DNA of 16,232 bases from contig CALDNB010000225.1 in the NCBI GenBank assembly GCA_937914775.1, positions 1-16,232 on the forward strand, read 5' to 3'. The first letter of the stretch is position 1. Every line of letters begins with the position of its first letter. This document shows positions 1 to 7,547 of the stretch, one piece after another. Source of the DNA: an uncultured Clostridia bacterium (lineage in GTDB: Bacteria > Bacillota > Clostridia > Monoglobales > Firm-18). The notes beneath the pieces were generated by a model. The model worked only from the letters and a program-made list of their open reading frames with translations, was not told where the DNA came from and ran no database searches. The position numbers and the translations under genes are program-made.

Positions 1-98
1 GCCAGAACCTTCATGGAAGTCAGCGGTGTTTTTAATTCATGAGACACGTTTGATACAAATTCCTGTCTGGAATCATCCAATACCTTCATACGCTGTAT
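1..98 (-). pseudogene. Sensor histidine kinase fragment (HisKA region), 5'-truncated
   Basis: Read on the minus strand, this gives a short linker followed by the phosphoacceptor motif F-V-S-N-V-S-H-E-L-K-T-P-L-T, the H-box of two-component sensor kinases. The histidine is the expected autophosphorylation site. The frame is open to the window edge, so the ATPase domain presumably lies outside. Upstream, an in-frame TAG at 99-101 ends the homology where the HAMP and membrane sensor domains should be. The only nearby ATG (87-89) has no Shine-Dalgarno sequence. A functional membrane sensor therefore cannot be made from this piece as seen. It may be a decayed remnant or mark a recombination or assembly junction near position 100. 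The family assignment is firm; pseudogene status is inferred. Confidence 0.65.
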
Positions 99-113
99 CT
101 ATTATTTTTCCTA

Positions 114-142
114 TTGTAAAAATACAAAAAAAGTTATATAAT
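114..142 (+). promoter_or_regulatory. Sigma-A-type promoter for the SLH protease gene
   Basis: A -35 box TTGTAA (114-119) and a consensus -10 box TATAAT (137-142) are separated by exactly 17 bp, upstream of a GGAGG Shine-Dalgarno sequence (162-166) and the ATG at 175. Confidence 0.7.
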
Positions 143-174
143 ATATGATATAAAATAATCCGGAGGAATACTTA

Positions 175-2262
175 ATGAAAAAATATATATCATTGTTACT
201 TGTAATTGTAATGGTACTTTCGAATTGTGTAAATGTTTTTGCAAATGCAAACGGAAGTATGGATAACTTTAAAACTGTCAACACATATAAAGAAGGACAG
301 TTTATTGATGTTAAAAAATCAGACTGGTATGCAGAGAATGTAAAAATGGCATACGAGTTATCGTTAGTTAACGGAACAAGTGACAGAACATTTTCACCCA
401 GCTCAAACTTAACAATTGCTGAAGCAATAACTCTTGCAAGTAGATTACATAACATTTACTATGGCGGTACATACACTTTTGTTCCGGGTAATGTATGGTA
501 CCAGACATACGTTGACTACGCAATTCATAACGGAATTATATTCAGTGACAGTTACAGAAATTTTGACGCTTATGCAACGCGTTCTCAGTTCGCCCAAATT
601 TTCGCCAATGCAATTCCTGACGATGCATTGCAAGCAATTAATCAGGTTTCTGACAATTCTATTCCTGATGTTTCTATGCAAAGCAGTTACTCTGGTGCTG
701 TTTACAAATTATACAGAGCAGGTATCTTAACTGGTAATGACGGGAAAGGTACATTTGCACCTAACACCAATATTCAAAGAAGTGCTGTTGCGGCAATCGT
801 ATCAAGAATGGCAAATATTAATTTAAGACAGCATATTACTTTAAATAACTCTGACTCAGGAAGACTACCCACATCAGAAGAGATTTACTCGTTGTATTCT
901 CCGGCGGTATTTTTTATCGATGTGCTAAACAGTTACGGCGATCCATACGCGTCAGGAAGCGGATTTTTTATTGATGAAAGCGGTATAGCAGTTACAAACT
1001 ATCACGTTATTGAAGGTGCAAGTTCGGCAAAAATAACTCTTCCTGCTACACAGAAAATTTACGACGTAGCAGGTGTATATTGCTACAGCAAAGAACAGGA
1101 CTGGGCAATTATACAGGTAAGAGGCAGCGGTTTCTTATCTCTTGATATAGGCAGCGATAAAGATGTTCATATAGGACAGAAAGTATATGCTATTGGAAGT
1201 CCTTTAGGGGTACAAAACACAATCTCTGAGGGTTTATTGTCAAATAAAGATTACTATTATGAATCATTAGTTCTTTATCGAATTAGTGCTCCTATTTCTC
1301 ACGGAAGCAGCGGCGGTGCATTGCTAAATGAAAAAGGTCAGGTTATAGGAATCACTTCAGGCGGAACAGATTTGGGTCAAAACTTAAATTACGCAATACC
1401 TATGGATCATCTAACCCTTGATTTTGACCGTTCAAGTTACAAAACTTTTGTACAGGTAATGACTGAGAATGACATTGTTCCTCCGCCGAAGAATATAAGA
1501 ATAGTTAAACAGGAAGACGATACAGCATATATTCAGTGGGATAAAGTTAACAGTGCTGATTACTATCACTTATATTACCAGGAATACGGTGATGAATACT
1601 TATGGTTCGATGGTGATGACTATACAAACGAACCATATCGACTACAACATAAGGAAGAATATTCAGGGATAATTACCGGCTTAGAATACGGGAAAATCTA
1701 TAATGTAATTGTCACATCAGTTAAAAACGGTGTTGAGTCTGAACAAAGCAGAGTATTAACCTTTGAATTTACAACAGGCAGTAAAGAAAAAATGCTTAGG
1801 GATTTTATTATATCAAATCGTAATTCATATGACGGTATTACTTATAAAGTTGAAGATGATTATGTTCAGGCAGAAGGAATGTTCAGTATGACTTCTCTTG
1901 CATATGACAGCGAGGAAGATCAGGTTTATATTGAATGTGTTGCTGTTACAAATGATGACAATAAAATGCTTGTATATATATTTTTAGACGAAAACAAGGA
2001 ACAATCAAGCATCGTATATGTATTTATGGACCCAATGGGCGGAACGGCTTCTGGCACGGTATATATAAATCCGAAAAAATTCGATGAGGACTACCGTATT
2101 GTCTTTGATAATTACGATTCAACCTCAATTTATCTTACAAGAGCCCAGCATCATGCAGCGTGTGCTTTACTTATAGAAGTCGGTTTAAAAGGGGCAAACC
2201 ATATTTTTTATTCAAACGGCGTTGATTTTCGTTTAAGCGACTTCGGATTTGTAAACTTTTAG
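175..2262 (+). CDS. Secreted S-layer-homology serine protease (trypsin/HtrA-like) with fibronectin III domain
   Basis: This 695-residue protein is probably exported and held on the cell wall. A signal peptide covers about residues 1-24. Three S-layer-homology repeats follow (about 42-95, 103-165 and 170-218), the type that binds secondary cell-wall polymer. A trypsin-like domain of the HtrA/DegP class spans about 235-420, with the catalytic triad visible: His277 in T-N-Y-H-V-I, Asp309 in Q-D-W-A-I and Ser379 in G-S-S-G-G. A fibronectin type III domain lies at about 436-535. The last 155 residues or so resemble nothing I recognise. No PDZ domain is apparent, unlike classical HtrA. GGAGG sits 8 nt before the ATG. 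Anchoring and proteolysis are inferred from the domains; the substrate is unknown. The same-strand gene downstream has its own plausible promoter. Confidence 0.88.
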   Translation: MKKYISLLLVIVMVLSNCVNVFANANGSMDNFKTVNTYKEGQFIDVKKSDWYAENVKMAYELSLVNGTSDRTFSPSSNLTIAEAITLASRLHNIYYGGTYTFVPGNVWYQTYVDYAIHNGIIFSDSYRNFDAYATRSQFAQIFANAIPDDALQAINQVSDNSIPDVSMQSSYSGAVYKLYRAGILTGNDGKGTFAPNTNIQRSAVAAIVSRMANINLRQHITLNNSDSGRLPTSEEIYSLYSPAVFFIDVLNSYGDPYASGSGFFIDESGIAVTNYHVIEGASSAKITLPATQKIYDVAGVYCYSKEQDWAIIQVRGSGFLSLDIGSDKDVHIGQKVYAIGSPLGVQNTISEGLLSNKDYYYESLVLYRISAPISHGSSGGALLNEKGQVIGITSGGTDLGQNLNYAIPMDHLTLDFDRSSYKTFVQVMTENDIVPPPKNIRIVKQEDDTAYIQWDKVNSADYYHLYYQEYGDEYLWFDGDDYTNEPYRLQHKEEYSGIITGLEYGKIYNVIVTSVKNGVESEQSRVLTFEFTTGSKEKMLRDFIISNRNSYDGITYKVEDDYVQAEGMFSMTSLAYDSEEDQVYIECVAVTNDDNKMLVYIFLDENKEQSSIVYVFMDPMGGTASGTVYINPKKFDEDYRIVFDNYDSTSIYLTRAQHHAACALLIEVGLKGANHIFYSNGVDFRLSDFGFVNF

Positions 2263-2271
2263 TTAAAAAAC

Positions 2272-2300
2272 TTGTCTCTTTATAAGTTTTATGCTAATAT
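2272..2300 (+). promoter_or_regulatory. Putative promoter for the single-pass membrane protein gene
   Basis: TTGTCT (2272-2277), a 17-bp spacer and TAATAT (2295-2300), with an extended -10 TGC immediately upstream (2292-2294). It lies in the 56-bp gap between two same-strand genes, so read-through from the upstream gene is also possible. Confidence 0.45.
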
Positions 2301-2318
2301 TTACTCGGAGGGATAAAT

Positions 2319-2966
2319 ATGGCAGACAAAAGTTTCTGGAGTGAAAAAAAAGACTTCGAATGGTTTAAAAACTTTATATACTACTATAAAATACATATCA
2401 TCGTTGTATTGTTTCTTATAGTTGCTACAGTTTATACAGTTACCACAATTGTAAACCAGGTTGATCCTGACATATCAATTGATATTTACGGCGGAGTATA
2501 TATGGAGCCCGAAACAAATCAGAAATTCAAAGAATATTTCAGCACAATAGTAAATGACATTGACGGAAAAAACGGTAAAGTTGTTGATGTTGTTCAAAGA
2601 ATGCAATCATCACTTATGGGTAACGACGTTGAAGTTGAACAGGCAATAGGACAGTCAATTATGATAGAACTGACCGTTGGAGAAAGTTACGTTTATATTG
2701 TAAACGAAGAGTATTTAGATGATTTTGAAAACAGCGGCGTTTTACTTGATTTGTCAACTATACAACCTGAACTCCAAAAAGGTACGCTGTCTTTAAGAAT
2801 TGACGATAACGAATTACTAAAGCATTTCGCAGGCGGAGTTACAGAACCCATTTACCTCTGTGTAAGAGATGTTACCCCTGCTGTTCGTGACAGTCAACTT
2901 GAAAAAGCAAATGCTATGTGCGAGAATGCAAAAATTATTTTTAAAGAATTTTATAAAAACCGATAG
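2319..2966 (+). CDS. Single-pass membrane-anchored protein of unknown function
   Basis: I do not recognise a named family for this 215-residue protein. The first 25 residues are charged and aromatic (Trp and Tyr rich). One membrane segment follows at about 26-46, then a soluble domain of about 165 residues with mixed alpha/beta character. The positively charged N-terminus suggests the soluble domain faces outward. The stretch around 110-146, with an acidic E-E-Y-L-D-D-F followed by a G-V-L-L-D-L segment, recalls membrane-tethered proteins resembling solute-binding folds, but this is only an impression. GGAGGG (2307-2312) lies 6 nt before the ATG. The last three codons and the stop form part of the terminator hairpin shared with the converging gene. 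Confidence 0.7.
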   Translation: MADKSFWSEKKDFEWFKNFIYYYKIHIIVVLFLIVATVYTVTTIVNQVDPDISIDIYGGVYMEPETNQKFKEYFSTIVNDIDGKNGKVVDVVQRMQSSLMGNDVEVEQAIGQSIMIELTVGESYVYIVNEEYLDDFENSGVLLDLSTIQPELQKGTLSLRIDDNELLKHFAGGVTEPIYLCVRDVTPAVRDSQLEKANAMCENAKIIFKEFYKNR

Positions 2967-2988
2967 CAATCTGCTATCGGTTTTTTTC
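2955..2988. terminator. Bidirectional intrinsic terminator between converging genes
   Basis: Two perfectly complementary 14-nt arms (2955-2968 and 2972-2985) enclose a 3-nt loop. Each arm has an A-run on one side and a T-run on the other, so the hairpin is followed by a U-tract when transcribed in either direction. It serves the gene ending at 2966 on plus and the gene ending at 2974 on minus. Both stop codons lie inside the stem. Confidence 0.9.
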
Positions 2989-5475
2989 AATATATTCTCT
3001 TATTTCCATTTCAGCATCTTCTACCTCTTTTAAAAATTCTCTTGCAGAAATACGCCTTGCACCGTGACCTAAAATTATTAACTGTTCAAGGCTGTCCGAA
3101 GTTGCAACAGTTACCGCATAATGTCTGCTGATTTTTTTAGTTACCATTTCAATATAAGCATCTGCAGTTTCCGCTTCTTTAGTATATACTATTTCAACTC
3201 CGTTGATATTTTCGGTTTCTCTTGTACAGCCTTTTACCTTGTAAGCATCAAAAACAATAATTACACTTATATCTTTTGTTCCTTTATAATTTGCAACTCT
3301 GTTAATAAGAAGTTCACGTGCATAGGACAGGTCTTTCTCTGCAGCACTTTTTAAATGCTCCCAGGCAAAAATAATGTTATAACCGTCAATTAAAAGATAT
3401 TTTGGCAAAATTGGTTTCGGATTATATTTATACTCTTTTACAACAGGTTTATCTAAAGGTTGTTCATATAATCTTCTTTTTACTTTGCCGTAAGTTCTCT
3501 CGAAAATATTTAACAGTTCTTCGTCTGTAGCGATGGTTTTGTCTGCAACCTTAGGTGCCAACACCACCTCTTCTTCCTTTTTGTCCTGCAAATAAGGTAT
3601 GTGCATATATTTATAAACATCGTTCCATTTTACAAGAAAACCAGCACCACCTGAACAAAATACTGAATCAGGAGTGTTTTCAAGGTCACCTTCAGGATTG
3701 TATGCAATCTTTTCAATCACCTCTTCACTATTTTGACAAGGAAAATAACCCAAAAAAGAGCAACTGAGTTTTCCTTTTCCTCCTGTGTATGAAGTAATTT
3801 CTTTTAAATATCCGTTAATTTTACTTACAGGTACGCTACCTGTAAGCACAGAAACATCATTTTGCAAATCTGGTGCCGGAAATTCCGCCCCCATTTGTTG
3901 CAGGTCAGTCATTGCTCTGCCTGTGCATTCTACAGGGACCTCAAGTTTAAATTTATTAAAAGGCTCTAAAAGAATACTTTTGGCGTTCATAAGTCCGTGC
4001 CTTACTGCGCGGTAAGTTGCCTGTCTGAAATCACCGCCTACAGTATGCTTAATACTCGCTTTTCCGTTTATTAGCGTAATTTTAATATCAGTTATTTCCG
4101 AGCCGGTCAGAACGCCAAGATGCTTCTTTTCGTTAAGATGTGTATATATTAATCTCTGCCAGTTTTTATCAAGGACATCTTCACTGACATCTGTTTCAAT
4201 TACTACTCCTGTTCCTGAAGGCATCGGCTCTAAAAGTAAGTGAACTTCGGCATAATGTCTTAATGGCTCATAGTGGCCAACACCCTCTACGGTGTCTGCA
4301 ATAGTTTCTTTATAAACAATACCGCCATTCTCAAATTCCACGCTTAAATTATAGTTTTCTTTAAGAATCCTTTTTAAAACTTCTATTTGAATGTCACCCA
4401 TAACGTGAACACTTATATTTTGTCCTAATGTTACTTTTAGTTGGTGATCTTGTTGCTCTAATATTTTAAAATAATCGTATGCAGTATGAATGTCTGTACC
4501 GTCAGTTATTTTTACAGAGTATTTAAACAACGGCTCGGTCAGAAAATCTTCGAAATCTCTCTCAAAACCCATACCCATTCCGCTGTAAGTTTTACTAAGT
4601 CCCAAAACCGTACATATTTCACCTGCACCTACTACTGAAACAGGCGTAAATGACGTACCGTTATAAATTCTTATTTCGTTAATCTTCTCATCATTTATTT
4701 GCGTTTTAACTTTCAATTCTCCGCCCGTAACTTTAATATGTGTTAACTTCTGGCCTTTTTCGTCTGTGGTAATTTTATATACCTTGGCACCGAAAATACT
4801 GCCATAATTTGGTTTTACCGTGTATTTGTCAATGCCTTGTAAAAGATCATTAACTCCCTCTAATTTTAAAGCAGAGCCAAAATATACGGGAAATACATTA
4901 CGGGAATTAATTTCTCTGACAATAGAATTATGTTGGATTTTGTTTTCAGTTAAATACTCATCTAGTAAACTGTCGCTGCACATTGCAAGTTTTTCATAGT
5001 TTATCTCATTAAAAGAAATACATTTTTCGTCTAATTCACTTTGAAGCATTGACATTATCTCGTCTATGCCGTTATGAGATATATCCATTTTGTTTACAAA
5101 AATAAAAGTAGGTATCTGATAAACACAAAGCATATTCCATAAAGTTTTTGTGTGGCTTTGAACACCGTCGGCACCGCTTATAACCAAAACTGCATAGTCA
5201 AGTACCTGCAATGTTCTTTCCATTTCTGAGGAAAAATCAATATGACCCGGAGTGTCCAGAAGTGTAACAGCAGTATCATTATAATCAAATTGAGCCTGTT
5301 TAGAGAATATAGTAATTCCTCTGTCACGTTCAATAACATTGTTGTCCAAAAAAGTATCCTTATGGTCAACTCTTCCTACTTTATTAAGTTTGCCCGACTG
5401 GTACAACATGCCCTCAGACAACGTGGTTTTACCGCTGTCAACGTGAGCAAGAATACCCAATATAATTCTTTTCAT
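2974..5475 (-). CDS. EF-G/TetM-like ribosomal GTPase fused to a C-terminal Rae1/YacP-type NYN nuclease
   Basis: An 833-residue two-part protein. Residues 1-590 or so follow EF-G/Tet(M) domain order. GTPase motifs are intact: A-H-V-D-S-G-K-T (10-17), R-D-R-G-I-T (50-55), D-T-P-G-H (74-78), N-K-M-D (128-131) and S-A-L (201-203). Domains II-V follow, with domain IV at about 390-505. After a charged linker (about 630-690), residues 691-833 match YacP/Rae1 closely. Four acidic residues expected of an NYN/PIN active site are present: Asp697, Asp743, Asp772 and Asp794. Rae1 of Bacillus subtilis is a ribosome-associated mRNA endonuclease acting in the A site. The Y-S-P-V-S-T loop of Tet(M) domain IV is absent, so a tetracycline-protection label would be doubtful. 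The gene is last in a six-gene operon; its Shine-Dalgarno GAGG overlaps the TGA of the CapA-like gene. Cellular function is inferred. Confidence 0.88.
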   Translation of the reverse strand: MKRIILGILAHVDSGKTTLSEGMLYQSGKLNKVGRVDHKDTFLDNNVIERDRGITIFSKQAQFDYNDTAVTLLDTPGHIDFSSEMERTLQVLDYAVLVISGADGVQSHTKTLWNMLCVYQIPTFIFVNKMDISHNGIDEIMSMLQSELDEKCISFNEINYEKLAMCSDSLLDEYLTENKIQHNSIVREINSRNVFPVYFGSALKLEGVNDLLQGIDKYTVKPNYGSIFGAKVYKITTDEKGQKLTHIKVTGGELKVKTQINDEKINEIRIYNGTSFTPVSVVGAGEICTVLGLSKTYSGMGMGFERDFEDFLTEPLFKYSVKITDGTDIHTAYDYFKILEQQDHQLKVTLGQNISVHVMGDIQIEVLKRILKENYNLSVEFENGGIVYKETIADTVEGVGHYEPLRHYAEVHLLLEPMPSGTGVVIETDVSEDVLDKNWQRLIYTHLNEKKHLGVLTGSEITDIKITLINGKASIKHTVGGDFRQATYRAVRHGLMNAKSILLEPFNKFKLEVPVECTGRAMTDLQQMGAEFPAPDLQNDVSVLTGSVPVSKINGYLKEITSYTGGKGKLSCSFLGYFPCQNSEEVIEKIAYNPEGDLENTPDSVFCSGGAGFLVKWNDVYKYMHIPYLQDKKEEEVVLAPKVADKTIATDEELLNIFERTYGKVKRRLYEQPLDKPVVKEYKYNPKPILPKYLLIDGYNIIFAWEHLKSAAEKDLSYARELLINRVANYKGTKDISVIIVFDAYKVKGCTRETENINGVEIVYTKEAETADAYIEMVTKKISRHYAVTVATSDSLEQLIILGHGARRISAREFLKEVEDAEMEIREYIEKNR

Positions 5476-5482
5476 ATATACC

Positions 5483-6604
5483 TCAATAATCTAAACAACC
5501 GGTATCATAACCATTAAAAACATTTGCTACAAAATTACGCCAGTATTCGATACTGACTTTCTCTTTATAATTTAACCCGTGCACAGCGGAAAGTCCGTCG
5601 GTGTATTCCTTTAGCGGATATACATCAAAATCGTCAAAATTACTGTTATAATGAGTTACAACAGGCATAAACGAATAATTATCAATTGTCACAGAACTGC
5701 CGTCAAATCGCAATTTTACGTCTGCAAGACCACCAAGAAGATTTTTAGCCTCAAGTTGTCTTGAAACAAAATTGCCAAGAGAATAATAAACAAGCATTTT
5801 GTTGCCTTTTTCACTTTCATACCATTCAACAGGCTGAATAACGTGGGGGTGTGCACCAATTATAAGATCAACACCATACTCGCACATCTGTTTGCATAGA
5901 TCAAGTTGTTGTTGATTTGGTTTTGTTGCATATTCTGTACCCCAATGCATAAAAGCAATAGTAAAATCAGCGTTTTCTTCTGCAAACAGACTGTCTTTTT
6001 TAATCTGCTCTCCGTTAATATAATTTACAAGATATGTTTTGTCAGGAGGCAGAACAAGTCCGTTTGTATCGTAGGTGTAGTTAAGCACAGCAATTTTTGC
6101 ACCTTTTACATTTTCGATTTTAACTTTATCCTTTTCCTCCTGGCTTCTGTTTATACCAAGAACAGTAATATCGGGATAGTTTTCCCAAAAAGCAAGAGTA
6201 TTTTCAACTCCCGACGCCCACTTGTCAAGGACATGATTGGAAGCGTGAAGAACTATATCAAAACCCTCGCCTATTAATGTAATGCCCACATCTTCGGGTG
6301 AATTAAAAAGCGGATAGCCTGAATAACCAAGATGCTCACCGCCAAAAACAGTTTCCTGACCTATAACAGAAATGTCAGCGTCCTGAAATCTTGGTTGCAA
6401 CACCTCAAATATATGGGAAAAATCATAACTTCCGTCAGGCTGTTTTCCGCTGTTAATAACAGGCATATGAAGTAAGTTGTCACCTACCGCCACAATTGAT
6501 ATAATTTCGTCGGGTTGTTCTACAGGCTCGGTAGTAACAGGCTCTGTTTTTGAGCAACCACTAAGAAATATACACACAGCGAGTAATAAAATAAGTCTTT
6601 TCAT
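5483..6604 (-). CDS. CapA/PgsA-like metallophosphoesterase-fold lipoprotein
   Basis: A 373-residue exported lipoprotein. A hydrophobic signal ends in the lipobox L-S-G-C (14-17), so Cys17 should be lipidated and the protein held on the outer face of the membrane. The body carries motifs of the CapA/PgsA family (poly-gamma-glutamate capsule proteins): G-D-N (41-43), A-S-N-H (121-124), H-W-G (220-222), G-A-H-P-H (250-254) and S-L-G-N-F (275-279). Family members have a calcineurin-like phosphoesterase fold, but many are not tied to capsule synthesis. No pgsB or pgsC homologue is nearby, so a polyglutamate role is not supported. The ATG at 6604 has AAGGAG 8 nt upstream and overlaps the kinase stop by one base (TAATG). 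An in-frame TTG at 6610 is too close to that site to be the start. Confidence 0.85.
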   Translation of the reverse strand: MKRLILLLAVCIFLSGCSKTEPVTTEPVEQPDEIISIVAVGDNLLHMPVINSGKQPDGSYDFSHIFEVLQPRFQDADISVIGQETVFGGEHLGYSGYPLFNSPEDVGITLIGEGFDIVLHASNHVLDKWASGVENTLAFWENYPDITVLGINRSQEEKDKVKIENVKGAKIAVLNYTYDTNGLVLPPDKTYLVNYINGEQIKKDSLFAEENADFTIAFMHWGTEYATKPNQQQLDLCKQMCEYGVDLIIGAHPHVIQPVEWYESEKGNKMLVYYSLGNFVSRQLEAKNLLGGLADVKLRFDGSSVTIDNYSFMPVVTHYNSNFDDFDVYPLKEYTDGLSAVHGLNYKEKVSIEYWRNFVANVFNGYDTGCLDY

Positions 6605-7536
6605 TAGCAATACTCCTTATATTCAGGTATCGAGGGAATTGCGCCCTTGATTTCGGTGCTTTTTCCCGCAAGACATACTGCAGTTTTAACATATTTTTCT
6701 AAATCACAATTATCGAAATCAGTAACATTATCTTTTATCAGTCCGAAAATGAAACTGCCAAAGAAAATGTCCCCTGCACCAGTTGTATCAACAGTATTTA
6801 CTTCAGTTGCAGGAACGTGATTTTTACCGAAACCGTTAACATAGTAAGCACCCTTTGGTCCGTCGGTAATTAAAACAACTTTTGGTCCCAAGGCTCTGAT
6901 AACGTCAGCGCAATCATATACATCAGTTTTTCCCGTAATCATCTGTGCCTCTTCCTTTGACAACTTAACAATGTCAGCATATTTTAAATATTTTCCCATC
7001 ATCTTTACTGCAGTTTCCTTGTTTTCCCAAAGGAGTTCTCTGTAATTAGGGTCATAAGTTATTACACAGCCGTTTTTCTTTGCAACTTTCAGTGCATACT
7101 TAGTTGCAGACCGTGAAGGCTCGTTTGTTAAAGACAAAGAACCAAAGTGGAATATTTTAGAATTTTTAATAATTTCAGTATCAATTTCCTTTTTGCTCAA
7201 AAATGCGTCAGCACCAAAACGTCTGTAAAAACTAAAACTTCTGTCACCATTATCGTTTAATGACACAAAGGCAAGAGTTGTATTATGTAGTGTATCAGTA
7301 ACAAGACCTTTTGTATCAATATTGTGGGTTTTTAATGTTTCACTTAAAAACTCGCCGAAAATATCTTTTCCTACCTTGCCGATAAAAGCAGTACTACCTC
7401 CGTATTTAGCAACAGTAGCCAAAAGATTGGCAGGAGCCCCACCGGGGTTTCTTCCAAATAATTTAGTGTCGTCGGTACTGTTTTCGTATGGTGTAAAATC
7501 AATTAAAATTTCACCAATTGCAGTAATGTCATACAT
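6604..7536 (-). CDS. PfkB-family sugar kinase, fructokinase-like
   Basis: A 310-residue cytoplasmic kinase of the PfkB/ribokinase superfamily. The substrate-binding N-terminal motif G-G-A-P-A-N lies at 32-37. The ATP-binding and anion-hole motif D-T-T-G-A-G-D is at 250-256, with Asp256 the expected catalytic base. The segment F-S-F-Y-R-R-F-G-A-D-A (101-111) is typical of bacterial fructokinases, so phosphorylation of fructose to fructose 6-phosphate is the best guess. The length is normal for the family. No sugar transporter or sucrose hydrolase gene accompanies it, so the substrate is not confirmed by context. The Shine-Dalgarno AAGGAG overlaps the stop codon of the CPBP gene. The stop codon shares a base with the next start, suggesting translational coupling. 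Confidence 0.85.
   Translation of the reverse strand: MYDITAIGEILIDFTPYENSTDDTKLFGRNPGGAPANLLATVAKYGGSTAFIGKVGKDIFGEFLSETLKTHNIDTKGLVTDTLHNTTLAFVSLNDNGDRSFSFYRRFGADAFLSKKEIDTEIIKNSKIFHFGSLSLTNEPSRSATKYALKVAKKNGCVITYDPNYRELLWENKETAVKMMGKYLKYADIVKLSKEEAQMITGKTDVYDCADVIRALGPKVVLITDGPKGAYYVNGFGKNHVPATEVNTVDTTGAGDIFFGSFIFGLIKDNVTDFDNCDLEKYVKTAVCLAGKSTEIKGAIPSIPEYKEYC
6613..6618 (-). promoter_or_regulatory. Ribosome binding site deciding the CapA-like start
   Basis: AAGGAG on the minus strand, 8 nt from the ATG at 6604 and only 2 nt from the in-frame TTG at 6610. It supports the ATG. Confidence 0.8.
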
Positions 7537-7547
7537 AGTAATTCTCC

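Noticed and set aside
2267..2290. A weak hairpin (AAAACTT/AAGTTTT, 10-nt loop) after the SLH protease gene as a terminator
   Set aside because: The stem is almost all A-T and only 7 bp, has a short T-run, and overlaps a better candidate promoter for the next gene.
2974..5475. Calling the GTPase fusion a tetracycline-resistance gene
   Set aside because: The domain IV loop motif of Tet(M)/Tet(O) is missing and a nuclease domain is attached. The similarity is at the level of the EF-G-like superfamily.
5483..6604. Capsular poly-gamma-glutamate synthesis locus
   Set aside because: Only a CapA-like protein is present. The synthetase genes (pgsB/capB and pgsC/capC) are absent, and many CapA-like lipoproteins occur outside capsule loci.
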